Assembly: GCA_963854835.1 (NCBI GenBank)
Contig: OY978526.1
Coordinates: 18,339,868-18,403,867, forward strand
Length of the DNA: 64,000 nt
Direction: 5' to 3'
DNA from: Megamerina dolium
Taxonomy: Eukaryota > Arthropoda > Insecta > Diptera > Megamerinidae
Shown here: piece by piece, positions 1 to 11,875 of the stretch
Position numbering within the stretch: position 1 is the stretch's first letter
Layout: each line of letters opens with the position of its first letter
The notes under the pieces: model-generated
The model's database searches: none
Seen by the model: only the letters and a program-made list of their open reading frames with translations
Told to the model about the DNA's origin: nothing
Translations under genes and position numbers: made by a program

Positions 1-254
1 ATGGTTTTTGTATTACTATTTTGCTCCAAACATAATCATTATTCATCCGTTAATCCAATTTCTGTTCTATAGTACATCTTCGAATCCAATAATTTCCAAC
101 CTAGCTAAAAACTAAAGCAAATATGACAGAAGTCATAAATTTCATCTGCACTCCATTCGAATAGATGGAAACCCCTGGATTTTTTGCCACCATCGGTATA
201 TACATATGTATATAATATCGCGAAACACGAACCCCTCACCCATCAAACTGACGT
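1..254. other. Noncoding flank, nothing recognised
   Basis: AT-rich DNA with no open frame or repeat I can identify. It may contain the decayed 3' half of the neighbouring Tc1-like element, but no transposase motif can be read here, so I leave it unassigned. Confidence 0.4.
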
Positions 255-811
255 CAGATGGAATATCGTTGTTCTGAAGTATTCAGTGATATTTTTCACC
301 AAATTGCCTACAGCATTATAGCAAAAACAAGCCTAGACCATGATATTGTCAGCTCCAAGCTTGTCTGTAGGCATAACACATACAGATTGATATCGTCCGC
401 CTGCTTTCTACGGCAGAACATGCGCTGTTTGTTCCCGAAAACTTCGCATTTGGATTCATCGGTCCATAACACCTGCTGATCATCGACCAATTGGCATGAG
501 CTTTTGTCCATTTGAGTCGTTTTTTAACATTTATAGAAAGCAATAATGGTTTTTTTTTTTGGCACCGACATGACCATACTGGGAATGTTTGCTGGTCATT
601 TCTAACAGACGATCATCCTATTTGGTTGTTTTTCTCGGTCTGCCAGAGCATGTTCTGTCATCAAACGAGTTTGTTTCAGCGTATCTTGTGAAGGTTGTGC
701 GAATTCTATAATAATTTATAATTTGTGAAATTTTTCTCATTGAATGATTGAATTTTTGCAAAATAACCATTTGAGCTGTTCTTCTTTTGATATCTGCTTG
801 GTTTTTGCCAT
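255..811 (-). pseudogene. Tc1-like transposase remnant (N-terminal part)
   Basis: Read on the minus strand from an ATG at 811, the protein starts MAKTKQISKEEQ, the usual beginning of Tc1-family transposases. A GRPRKTT segment follows near 620-650, then WTDESK plus a FG motif at about 425-460, which carries the first catalytic Asp of the DDE domain. A degenerate IMV-type stretch follows near 330-345. Stops and frame changes separate these blocks, so no functional enzyme can be made. About the first 200 of the usual roughly 340 residues are traceable. The QDNDPKH-type second catalytic block was not found, so the element is truncated or decayed toward position 1. Family assignment is from motif recognition; the exact subfamily is not determined. 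Confidence 0.8.
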
Positions 812-1024
812 TTTGATGTATTAGATTACGTTATGACAACAGTAATTATGATAAAAAAAAAGTGTTGAACTGAACATTATGCACACAAGTGATAAATTGT
901 CAAAATATACTGTTATTTTGAAGTATTTTAAAATTGATGAAAAAGCGATTCGGTTAGAAATATGCCAAAATAAAATACTACAAATTAAGCAATTTGAAAC
1001 CATTTAATTTTTCTTTTTTTAATA

Positions 1025-1055
<31 letters not shown>

Positions 1056-1156
1056 AAATAAAAGAACAACAAAAAGCCAAACTTGAAAAAATCATAGCGA
1101 AAAATACAAAATATGCTACAAATTTAGAAATTTACCCAAATTTTTGCAGAATAGTG
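812..1156 (-). mobile_element. Possible 5' end of the Tc1-like element
   Basis: This stretch precedes the transposase ATG on the minus strand. At its outer edge the minus strand reads CACTATTCTGCAAAAATTTG, ending at 1156 and followed by TATA. That resembles a Tc1-type terminal repeat next to a TA target. The partner terminus was not found, so the boundary is an inference. An (AAAT)n tract sits inside. Confidence 0.35.
1019..1062. repeat. (AAAT)n microsatellite
   Basis: About ten units of AAAT with small interruptions, inside the putative Tc1 leader. Confidence 0.85.
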
Positions 1157-2502
1157 TATATTACATGGCTAAATCGGAGCAACAATGTATGCAATTCTCT
1201 ATAAATCATACTTCTTGACTCTGAGGTTCAAGTATGGTATACCTAAATATTGTATGTATGTATATGTAGCAATACAAGTCACTCATACGCCATGTAACAA
1301 TAACCACATGTATGTTATTTAAATATCTTGATAATTTCTATCTTCCTTGCCTGTAAATAAGTATTAGTCAAATGATCGTATTCACAAATTAAAATTAATG
1401 TTTTACGTTGATAAGGTTTTGTTGTTTTATATAATCATCTTCTTTGATTTATATCATCATAATCATTTATTTAATATACAATTTATTTTATAATATTGCT
1501 TTTGTTGTTGCTATTTTTATAACTATTACTTTTCTATATGCATATGTATACAAACATATGAAAGTATATATTTTCGAGTATAAAGGCATATATTTTATAA
1601 ATATATAAGAGTAGATTACCTCAAAGCAAAATTAAATTCTATTTCATCATCATTGTTTGAATGCATTTTTCATTTCACACAATTTTCCTATTAAAATTAC
1701 TATTATTTTTAACCAACAAACCACAACAATATAATGCAAAGGACCCTTTCTTGCATTTTGCTCATTAAATAAAAGAAGAGGTAAAGAAAAAATAAAAAAA
1801 AAATTAAACAGAAATCATAAAGCTAAAGAAGAATGTAAGAAAAACCAAAAGAACGAAAAGTAAAGAATTCAAAAAAAAAAAAAATTCAAAGGGCAATTGT
1901 CACTATACCATTGAATATGTATACATGCATACGTGTACTATAATGAAGAAGGTAGTTCGCATAGAGCATATGTAGTATATGTAATATGTACATATAACAT
2001 ATGTAGGTATGAAAGTGTGTTGTCCATTATATGATCAGCATCACTGTTACTACCTATTGTTTTGTTGTTGTTATTGTTGTAACATTTAAATGCATGCAAC
2101 ACTGCGCAATTTTATAACAATATGCACTCGTACACACACACACAAGCACCACCACCACCTACTAACCATCACCATTTCACTAACGCTACTACATCACTGC
2201 TACTACTACTACTAACTGAGTGCTTAACTTAGCTTTAGCTTTTATGCACTATTGCCTTAGCTCATTCTTACTTTGGTTATACTTATCATGTAGATATGTA
2301 AATAGTATATATGTAGTATAGCCCTTACTCGCACACAATATATGTATATGCATGTGACGTGTGTGTGTATGTGTCCTTATGCTAAATACAACAATGATAA
2401 TGTACCATGCTAAATTGCATGCAATTATGTATTTTATTTATATATATATTTTTTTTCCATTACTCTTGCTGCTACTAATACTCACATATACAGGCACTCA
2501 TA

Positions 2503-2538
<36 letters not shown>

Positions 2539-2540
2539 AC
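2503..2540. repeat. (CA)n microsatellite
   Basis: About 17 CA units with one GA interruption at the right end. Confidence 0.9.
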
Positions 2541-2810
2541 TCTCTATATATTATTATTTTTATTATTATTGTATATGGTTACATTTTTTACACTTTCTTC
2601 TACTTGTATTCTGGTTGTTGTGTCCTTTCTGTAAATTTCTTTTGCATTTACTTTCTTTGTTATTATTATTATTGCTGTAGTTGTTGTTGTTGTGGTTGTT
2701 TTTAATAATAGAATGCAGCTACATGCAAATATGTATATGTATATGTGTGTGCACATACAAAATGCATCAGCTATAGAGCCAAGTTGGATGAGTTTTGCGG
2801 TAGTTGACTA

Positions 2811-2845
2811 GCTGGCTGGCTGGCTGGTTGGCTGGCTGGCTGGCT
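2811..2845. repeat. (GGCT)n microsatellite
   Basis: Eight to nine GCTG/GGCT units with one GGTT variant; unusually GC-rich for its surroundings. Confidence 0.9.
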
Positions 2846-3044
2846 ACTTCTACTTATCGTATTATTATTAATATTACAATGAGTATAGAGTGTATGTAGA
2901 TTGTTGTTGTTGTTGTAATTTTCTTCTTGACAATATTTATAATGGCGAAAAGTGCTTCATTAAAAAATGAAATTACATAATATGTACGAGCAAGTAAGTA
3001 TTGTAGATAAGTACAATATAATATTCTACGCTACCTATTTAAAT

Positions 3045-3108
3045 TGTTATTGTTGTTGTTGATGGTGGTGTTGGTGGTGACAGTCGTGCTGGTGTTGGTG
3101 GTGGTGCA
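3045..3108. repeat. (GTT)/(GGTGTT) simple repeat
   Basis: A run of GTT changing into GGT/GTT-type imperfect repeats, broken once by a CAGTCGTGCT spacer. Confidence 0.75.
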
Positions 3109-4680
3109 ATGTTTTATTGTTGTGCAAAAAGGTTAAGGTTCTTTGTTAAAAGTTTCGCCGGTTTATTCTTTTCCTTCTTATTTTATCTTCCTTTGCAGCA
3201 CGTTTAACAAGAATATACCTATGCATGTTGTAGGTACTATTTGCATAGCGTAAAATTTTTTTATTTTTTTTTTTAAATGTATTATAATTAATTTTCCCTT
3301 TTTTTGTTCATATCTACATTCATTTATACACTTTTATATCGCCATTGTCTTACATATTCAAATTATTCACATGTATGGCAATTATAACTATGCATGAGTA
3401 TGTGTTGATATAATGACAACACGGTTATTCCATCTACTAAACACGTTCAATTAGAAATAGATAATCATTTAGCTTATTGTAAAAATGCAAGTATACATAA
3501 GTAAATTATATGAAATTATTGATTATGCATAATCGTAATAATAGCTGGTTATTACGAGCTCTCAAAGTGGATTCATTGTTCAATGTGCTGCATAGTCTCG
3601 TCATACTCGACACAATAGAAATAGAAATGACAGCGGAAGAATTACATTTGTTGCATTTCATATATTTTGTATATGAATGAAAATGATGAAGAAAGATATA
3701 ATTGGGTCCTATTGAGTATATGGAATATTATCTATAAGTAATTCCTTTGAAATTATTCGATTATGAATTTGAAAGCAATCCATTTTTTCAAAAGTTCTCT
3801 AAATGTCAATGTATTTTAATACTCGAACAGACATCACTAGAAGGAAGTTAGAATGATTTTATAAACCTAGTTGTTCGATATCAAACATTATATTGTATAT
3901 TGCTGATATCAATAGGTTAATTTCTATTTTGCTTTCGTGAAGTTTGTTATTCCTATTTGTATATAATTTATATATATATTTTTTTTTTACATTATTCTGC
4001 TTTTTAATTACAATCAAAGTTTAGGTGGTTTAGATTTGTTGTGTTGAAACGTATGCGCACATATGTAAGTATACTTATTTGATACAAAAGATATGCCTAA
4101 CTATTTAACAAACTTTTACAAACTTAATACATAGCATAATGGTGCTACAAATAATATAATATCTTCACACAAACGTGTACATTGTCTACATTTCTATAAA
4201 TAGAATAATAATTTCTCATTATGTACTTGCAAATGTATCCTATATATAGTACAAATACGTACATCTAACATACATCTTACATTAAGCCAACATACCTGCC
4301 TGTTATATATATGAAAATAATATTTTCATCTAATGCGCTTAATGCATAGTTGTAGATAAAAGTTCTCATCTAGTTTAGAAAGCATCGCCATTATAAAATC
4401 AAATGCATAGTATTTCAGAAGATTCGTTTACCTTTTACAAGGTTCTTGTCACGCAAGACCACTTCCTACCTACATTAACACAACCTTACGGTACAAATTT
4501 ATTTCATTCTAAAATATTTTACTGGCGTATTCAAAAGATAATTTCTTTGAAAAGTTCGATCGATACCAATACACTACAAAGCCGAATTATATGCTCTTGC
4601 TTTCCAAGTAGTGTTTCCTTTTCAGAAGCTTCTAAAATGAAATTCTTTTGAAATGAATGAAATAATTTTGAAAAAAGTGG

Positions 4681-4955
4681 TGAGACACCGAATTTTTTAT
4701 GTATCTCCCATACAAAGTTGTGAATTTTTTTTCTTTGAATCGCGCTATTATATGTAATCTTTCGTCAAGGACAACCTTATTTGACTTTCAGAGTAGAATC
4801 ATAGGGAGAAATTATTTCACAAAAATTGGGCGTAACACACTTACTATTAAATGCAGCTCCCATATAAAGTCGAGGAATTATTTATTTTTGAATCGCCCTA
4901 ACATACGTACTTTTTCCGTCTAGGGCAACAATATTTGGTATGTAGGATAAAACCA
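4681..4955 (+). repeat. Degenerate family 1 satellite array, left part
   Basis: Two diverged monomers can be seen, with CTCCCATAC/CTCCCATAT anchors at 4705 and 4857 (152 bp apart). Between them lie the GGGCGTAACAC and GGGCAACAATATTTGG segments seen in the family 1 copies at 6827 and 27102. The array is interrupted by the retrotransposon fragment that follows and resumes at about 5541. It is much more diverged than those two copies, so it is an older relic. Confidence 0.65.
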
Positions 4956-5540
4956 ACAACAACCGGTCATCTGAAATCAGCCAAAGAATACTGTTAGCAA
5001 ATTGCTATTTCTCCCTATGTAACCATCTCAAGACCAGTCTGCTTAACCGGTGCACTAAAGTTTCCCTATACCGAACACTAATAACACCCTGCCTGGTATA
5101 CGGAAGTGAATCATGGGTCGTTAGTGAAGTAGATAAACAGAGGTAGCAGAGGTTTTTGAGAGGAATACCCTGCGGAGAATTTTCGGAACAATAAATGACA
5201 ACGGAGTTTGGAGAAAGCGATACAACGATGAGCTACAGCAATTATATGTGCACCGTTCGATCGTCACAACCATAAAGATTAACAAACTCAGATGTACAGT
5301 TCACATTTTGAGGGCTGACAATTCCTACCCACCACAATAAATTCTATTTAGAAAATGCCACACGAGAAGAAGAAAGGAGCGTCCATGCCTGAGATGGATA
5401 GATAGAGTCAATGACGGCGCCAACTCCTTGGTTCTACGACCGTAGAGATCGCAAGCGCGGGACCGTGAAAATGGGAGACTAATACTGCAGCAAGCAAAGA
5501 TCCGACCTGGATTGTCCAGCCGACAATGATGATGATTATG
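4956..5540 (+). pseudogene. RTE-like non-LTR retrotransposon, 3' end of ORF2
   Basis: From about 4973 the plus strand encodes EISQRILLANC, then LYRTLITPCLVYGSESW near 5067-5120. In another frame, RRIFG is followed by a VWR-type segment near 5170-5220, then LRWIDRVND near 5390-5415 and a QQAK..PGL-like end near 5490-5515. This order is that of the region after the reverse transcriptase domain in RTE-clade elements, which lack RNase H and end just after a QAKTHPGL-type motif. In-frame stops and at least two frameshifts kill it. It closes in a short GATGATGAT run, as RTE 3' tails often do. Only the last 180-190 codons are present, so it is a 5'-truncated, dead insertion. The clade call is from motif memory; other YGSETW-bearing clades are possible. 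Confidence 0.75.
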
Positions 5541-5680
5541 AGGACAACATTGTAAACAGCAATTATTTTGCGAAAAATGTGTGAAACACGCTCAATTTTT
5601 AATGTAGCTCCCATCCAAAATCGAGTCATTTTATTCCTTTTCGAACTGGCGCACACCTACTATTTGATATAAACAATCTT
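5541..5680 (+). repeat. Degenerate family 1 satellite array, right part
   Basis: Another monomer with CTCCCATCCAAAATCGAG at 5608 and ACACGCTCAATTTTT before it. The distance from the previous anchor is 751 bp, which is one monomer of about 152 bp plus about 599 bp. That matches the inserted retrotransposon fragment. Confidence 0.6.
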
Positions 5681-6826
5681 AGTATTTTGTACCACCTAAA
5701 TTATCATTCTATATACGTTTGTCTACGCCAGACTATTACATCACGCGCACTGTCTGGTGCCACCTTTATAGAAGGCGAATGCAACTCTGACTTGATCAGT
5801 CAGCAGTCGATTCGTTATTCTTGTTCTTCTTTTTTTTCTTCTTATACATATTTTTTCCCGACACGAACAGTGCGCGCAATTTCTGTTCATTTATTTTTCG
5901 TAGTTTTTTTGTATAAAATTATATCTTTAAAAAGTTCCAATTGCGGAACATAGTCAATTTAATAATAATAAATTGGTGCAATACTAAATTAGTGACGTTT
6001 ATATATACCACAAGATTTTTTATAATAAATAATATTACCAACGAATATACATATGTCGCGTGTTTTTTCTTCGTAAAAAATGGTATAAACATAAGAAACC
6101 ATTAGTTTGCAATTTACGTACTTTTCTCTATCGTCAATACGTAATTTCTGTCGATGACGAAAATAATGAAATTCATCAAAATCTGATGTAAACATTTACT
6201 TTGAGCAATGGTATTTGCCACTAACGAAAGGCTTAACCATTTAAGAGGTCATAAAATGTGTGCTGATGCAAATACAACAGCAACCACAAGTAGCATCAAC
6301 ACCACCATCACATCAACTGTAACAACAACAACAATAATTAACCAAAAGAACAAATGGAACAAAATCAACAGCAACATAGCAGTGGACAAGATGAAGACGA
6401 AAAATGACGCTAACAGCAAACATCATCAACAGAGAAAACACCGGCAACTGCATCAACAATACAATTTCACATGGCCTGATAAAGTGGGCAGAAATTTCAG
6501 ATCATAGTTTAATCAAGTAGATTTGTATATTTATTTATTATTATTTATTATTTCTTTAACTAAAGAACGGTTAATCTCACACAATTTTAATTTCCCATAA
6601 AGCAAGAAGCAGTCGGTAATTGTGGTAGCAGAAATATCAACTTAACGAAGGTATGAGCTCACCGGCATCTCTCTCACATACACAACGTTTATACGCTAAA
6701 AATCGAAGTACTAAAAGTAGGCAGATATCTTTTCTAGATATTGTATCTCAACGTGTGCAGTATATAGGAAATAATGTAACGCTATTTCTTCTTCAAAATT
6801 AAAATAAATAAAAATACAATATTTTT
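5681..6826. other. Noncoding, no supported gene
   Basis: Two small open frames occur: minus strand 5989-6195 (68 codons) and plus strand 6208-6507 (99 codons). The second is largely Thr/Asn/His/Gln low complexity from ACA/CAA repeats. Neither has recognisable domains, and both are probably chance. A pair of related motifs, GCCAGAC and GTCTGGTGCC, lies near 5727-5762 and may be the relic of a small inverted repeat. Confidence 0.4.
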
Positions 6827-8112
6827 ATACCCTGCATAATGCAATATGCATGGTATATTCATTTCGGTCAGATGTTTGTGTCCACTTGAAGGAATCTCCG
6901 GAGATATAGACATAGATATATATTCATGATCAGCTTCGATTAAATTTTCGATTTAACGATGTCCGTCCGTCCGTCCGTCCGTCCGTCCGTCTGTCTGTCA
7001 CCTGGCTGGTTCGCACGATAACTTGAGTAAATATTGAGCTATTTCGATGAAATTTGGCATAAGTAATCTGTGATTCAAGGGTACGGAGGGGATTGATATT
7101 GGGCATGATCGGTCAATAACCACGCCCACACCAAGCATTCAAAGCGACTAACCTCGAAATTTTCAAAATCTTTAACTTGCTATAACTCACACAATATACC
7201 ACTTGGGACAACAATATTTGGCACATAGAATTATATTATACTACTATATAACTTCACCAAAAGTAGATGAGCCACGCCTACTTTTTAGCGTAGCTTCCAT
7301 ACAAAGTGTCTGTACTTCTTTTAAATTGAAACTACTGTAACTTCTACAATCTTCTGTCTAGAATAACCATAATTGACACTTAGATTAATATCGTAGTCGG
7401 CAAAAATCTGGCAGAAAATCAGTGTGCCACGCCCACTCCTTCATGGGTCTCCCATACAAAGTCGAGTGAATTAAACTACAATTTTAAGCTCCATAGCTTA
7501 CAAACCATTTAGCCTAGGACAACGAGACTTAGGGTATGGATTAGTATTGTACGAGCAACTAGGGTCACAGAAAATGGGCGTACCACGCCCAGTGTTTATC
7601 GTAGCCCCCATACAAATTTTAAATTGAAACAGCTATAACTTAGGCAATCTTATGTCTACAATAACCATAATTGACACTTAAATTAATATCGTAGTCGGAA
7701 ATAATCTGGCGAAAAATCAGCGTACCACGCCCACTTCTTATTGGGGCTCCCATACAAAGTTGAGGAAATTAAACAAAAATGTTAACCACCATAACTTAGA
7801 AACTATTCAACGTAGGACACCAAATTTAAGGTGTGGATTAACATTGAAAAATTAATTGGATTTACTAGAAAGTGGTAAGCCACGCCCACTTTTTATATAG
7901 CTCCCATACTAAGCCTCGGAATTATCTTAAAATCCTTTTACTTCGTCAAAGTCAACCATATTTCGGGTGTAAATTAGTAGTATATGCAAAAATTGTTTCT
8001 CGAAAAGTGGAAATAAAAGAAAAGTTGGATATTCGAGTAAACTTTTTATATATAAATCTACATATGCAGGGTATAGTTTGGTCGGCCCCAGCCGACTGTA
8101 AGGAGATTTTTT
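6827..8112 (+). mobile_element. Family 1 repeat, copy 1 (mini-me-like head, ~152-bp monomers)
   Basis: The element starts with ATACCCTGCAT (6827-6837), and its inverse ATGCAGGGTAT is at 8064-8074. The head runs through a short (TA) tract, a core containing GATCAG and CGATTTAACGAT, then (GTCC)n at 6960-6995. This order matches the mini-me elements of flies. The body is tandem monomers with CCACGCC motifs at about 7120, 7271, 7426, 7582, 7733 and 7879 (spacing 146-156 bp), each followed by CCCATACAAA or a close variant. Near the end a hairpin GTCGGC-CCCA-GCCGAC (8081-8096) precedes GTAAGGAG and a T run. There is no transposase, so it is non-autonomous. A terminal hairpin would fit Helitron/Helentron-type movement, but that is inference. 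Confidence 0.8.
6957..6999 (+). repeat. (GTCC)n/(GTCT)n microsatellite in family 1 copy 1
   Basis: Seven GTCC units followed by GTCT units, directly after the conserved core. The equivalent tract in copy 2 (about 27234) is two units shorter, so this tract varies between copies. Confidence 0.9.
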
Positions 8113-8800
8113 TCTTTAATTTCTACCAAGCTGATTTCAAATAACTGTTACATCATATTATGAACGTTTTATCGAGTTCGAAAACTGTTATACACTCTCC
8201 ATAAGATATTGCAATCAAATCTGTTGCTTTGTAAGGAAATAATGGGAAATTCATGACGATGAATCTTTGAAAATTCGAAATTAATATTTCGAACTCAATG
8301 ATGGTTACGCGTAAATAATGATAATAATAATTATTTAAATTGATCAGTTTAAAAAATACACATTATAAAGAGGCTTTGTGAAGAATGTATTCGAAGAAAA
8401 ATATATATAGCGCGAAAATTTTTTTCACAAAATATATTATCATTGAAAATAATAGTATCATTGAATTGACTAAATAATTCATTCACCTAAGAACATAGAA
8501 GATAGTGATATCGACATATGTGCATATGCATATGCCCACCTTTTGAGAATTACATTCCTTGTGCTATATGCACATTTTTGTTATTTTTGCGGTTCTTCTT
8601 CTTCTTCTTCTTCTGCATCTTTACATTTCATTCATTTTAATTCATAAATATTGGCATATTCCATTTGTTTCAAAACTAAATACCACACAAGAATCTATGA
8701 TATTACATATAATTGGAATAAAAACATATGAGAATTTGACATGAAATCCCAATTGGGAATTCCATCCTATATCGGGTAAATGGATAAAGAAAGTAAGCAA
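8113..8800. other. Noncoding AT-rich stretch
   Basis: No gene or repeat recognised apart from a short (CTT)n at about 8597-8616. Confidence 0.5.
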
Positions 8801-9780
8801 CATGCAGTTGAAACAAAGGCAAACTATTTTGTGTTCTAAATATTTTTTTTACAAAAATCGTTTTTCGTCCCTCGAACACAACGCCGGCGCATTGTGGCAA
8901 ATCGATGATTCCACAAATTCCACATGTACGATAACGACGATAAACAACGACAACGATGAGAATGAAACGAACCAGTTGGTTAATATTGACGAAGAAGCGT
9001 ACAGACAAAATGATATGACGACGAAAACGATAACGACATCAAATGTGATAACAACGAAAAGGAAACGAAAGTCTGTTGAAATGAAATTGAAGCGAATTAC
9101 ATAATATAACTATTGGCGAGAATGAGAGCATATCATTCGTAAATATTTAATGAGAGACACGACGTGTGCGTGGAAAGGAATTTCGAATTTGCTCGCTAAA
9201 TTCGAATTGAGATAGAACCGAGTACATGGACCAAACATTCTCTCGATATTCGAAATTACGAAAGCGGTCTCTGCTATATACTCGTACTATTTCGATGTGT
9301 TTGATTCACTACTAGCGCCACCACATAATAATAGTAGCTACGAAATGTTTCAAAATTGTAAATAATTTCACAAAAATTGAATTTCGAAATTTCATACGAA
9401 CATTTACGAATTCGATGCTCCCCAAAACGGCTAGTCGGTGAGCAAACGAACAAATCGAAATTCCTCATCAACGCACTATGCGAATGTTGATATGTCCATA
9501 AGTCGGCGGTGCCTCGTATATCCCTACGATGCTGCCATCAACAATGCCGCTACCGTCATAGTCATCCATCCGTCGCAGTCATCGTCTGTGTTGTTTTTGT
9601 TGTTGTTGTTGTCTTATTATATTGGCTTAGTTCGTTGTATTGTATGCGTGTATGGATGAAAAATTTGCCAACAAAAGTCGCAACAGCCGCAGCAGCAGTA
9701 GCGGCAGCAGCAACAGTAGCAGCAACTGCATTGGCAATTGTGTGTGTTTTTAGCCAAAACATTGCTATTCAGTAAGAAAA
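8801..9780 (+). promoter_or_regulatory. Possible promoter-proximal region of the downstream gene
   Basis: By eye, CpG is much denser here than in the rest of the window (for example 8860-9070 and 9400-9560). There is a cluster of TTCGAA-type palindromes around 9180-9415 and a GAGAG near 9120-9160. At 9768-9773 TTCAGT matches a Drosophila-type initiator, with AGTAC at the +28 position, four of five bases of a DPE. These are weak signals, and transcription start data would be needed. An open frame at 8802-9104 (100 codons, ending in a KRKRK-containing tail) lies inside and may be a chance ORF. Confidence 0.25.
9679..9731. repeat. Imperfect (GCA)n trinucleotide repeat
   Basis: GCAGCAGCAGTAGCGGCAGC-type repeat. 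It can be read as poly-Ala in both directions, but there is no evidence that it is coding. Confidence 0.7.
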
Positions 9781-10542
9781 GCGTCGCCTAACGGTTTAGT
9801 ACGTACGCTTTGCGTTTTTTAATATCACAGCTGATAGAAGAATATCTCCGTTTGTTGGTTCGTTGTTGAATTTGTCGTGCGTTCTGTCTACGTAAAAATT
9901 TTGTTCTTCAAACAACTCTTGAGCTTGAGATTTGGTTTGTTAATTTCTTTTCAAATTTTTTTTTTTTTATAAGTTTTGACAATTTTAAACAATTTTGTGC
10001 AACGTAGAAGAAGAAAATAATTGTTGAAAATAGGATTTTTTCTTTAATTGAGGTTTTTTGATTTTTTTGTAAAATTTCTCGTGCAAAAATTTCATTTTTT
10101 GCTGTTATTGTTGTTGTTATTAATGCATTAAAAATATTTTTCCAAAAATATCACATTCTTTTTTTTATTTATGCCCTTTTTATATTGTAATTACAATCAA
10201 GCTTCTATGAAATCAAATAGTCACACACAATTGCCTTACTCTGCCATCAGTTTTCTATAAAACAGCTTAATCATACACTCCAAAGTAGATTTGTAAATCA
10301 AGTTGTAAAGTAAAATTCAATATTTCAGACATCTCCACAACAATAAGCTCTTAAAAGCATCTAAAAGCATCTTTCTCAAATGAATTAATCCTCTGCGGGA
10401 TAGTTATACTCTGAGTATGAGTACAATACAACCGTAAGCTACTGTGTCACAGCTGTGTAAAATATTTGGAATGTTGAAAAGTTTCTAGTACATCTTCTTA
10501 TCTTTTCTTGTAATATTATTGTTCATAATTTCTTATCGTGAG

Positions 10543-10577
10543 CCAGTCAGTCAGTCAGTCAGTCAGTCAGTCAGTCA
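10543..10577. repeat. (CAGT)n microsatellite
   Basis: About nine perfect CAGT units. Confidence 0.95.
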
Positions 10578-11875
10578 TTGCATTGTCCTCATCTTGGTTG
10601 ACACACAAAAACACAAAGTCAAATACAGAAAAACGATCAAATAAAATTACAAGATATCACATAAAAAATGGCAGCTAATAAATCATCATCATTAGCTAGA
10701 ATAACAAACACAACAACAACAATAGTAATAACAGCAAAAAAAATAACAACAGCAGCACGATATTTTATTCATTTGCTCTGTCTTGCAACGAACAGTAGCA
10801 ACAGCAGCAGCCGCTCTTATTGTTTAGTTTTGTTATTATCGCATTATTTTTGCCGGTATTTTTAATATTTTACACATAAGCGTTGAGTGACTGTGTGAGT
10901 GTATACAAATGAAAAATAAAAAAAATAAAATAACAAATTCGCGTTCGGTTTATGTGTAGAATCGTGAACAAAACAAACAAAAAAAAAAAAATCATTCAGT
11001 TTTGTGCAATATTCATTCATATATATTTTTTCTCATTCACAAAAAACTACATCAATACTCGTAGCATACACACACACATATTATAAAAATAATATAAATT
11101 GCATTGCTATTTTCTTCCCAAATTCAATAAGCCGCATACATATAGAGCTATATAGCAACATCTCATATACATCTTTGCCATTGGAAGCAACAAATTTTAT
11201 ATACACAATAAATTGTGTGAAATCTTAATATGAACAACAACAACATTTTTATATAAATAAACACTCAATATATTCCAATATAATATACACACGCACACAC
11301 ATAAACAGGCAACATCAAATTGTTGAAAGAAAAAGTGAGAATCCACTTAGAGCAATAAAACATACTACATACTCTATACATATCCATACATTTACACAAA
11401 CAAAAAAACCGAAGAGAAAAAAAGATAACAAAAAATAAAAATAAATCGAAAAATAAAAAAGTGCATCTGTGTCGTTGTGTCTTACTTGTGGGTGAGTGAG
11501 TGTGCGTGTGTGTGTGGGTGAAAGTGTACATGAAGGGTTCGAATACGAGTTCAAGTTGTTGCTATTGGTCGTAGTGTTCGCCATAGAGCATCTCATGCAA
11601 ACACGACCTTTCTACTAAAGTTCAACATTTTCCATTTTGCTGGGGCGCAAAACGAAGGCACAAAAGTACTGGAGAGAGAACAAGAAAAAAAAAACGGAGC
11701 AAAGCAAACAAACAGCAGCTGCAGCCACAAAATAGAAATATCACCTACAGAAAAATATTTTTCGTTGTGACACATAGAGTTAGTCGCACTTGCGACTTAA
11801 GAATAAATCAATAAATTCAACATTATCATCCACCAACGCCACATTCATACACCCATCACACATATAGAGACACCA

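Larger units (their letters stand above)
1157..4400. other. Noncoding AT-rich stretch with microsatellites
   Basis: No coding region is supported. The open frames here are translations of (CA)n and T-rich tracts. It holds the simple repeats listed separately and many TATG/CATA-rich patches typical of fly intergenic DNA. Confidence 0.6.

Noticed and set aside
2361..2705. 114-codon frame with Thr-His run
   Set aside because: Spans the (CA)n microsatellite and T-rich tracts; no coding support.
7120..8000. Regular repeats that might suggest a CRISPR-like array
   Set aside because: Monomers are ~152 bp contiguous tandem units in eukaryotic DNA, not short repeats with unique spacers.
11520..11560. 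GGTTCGAATAC resembling a tRNA B box
   Set aside because: No matching A box or cloverleaf arms at the right spacing.
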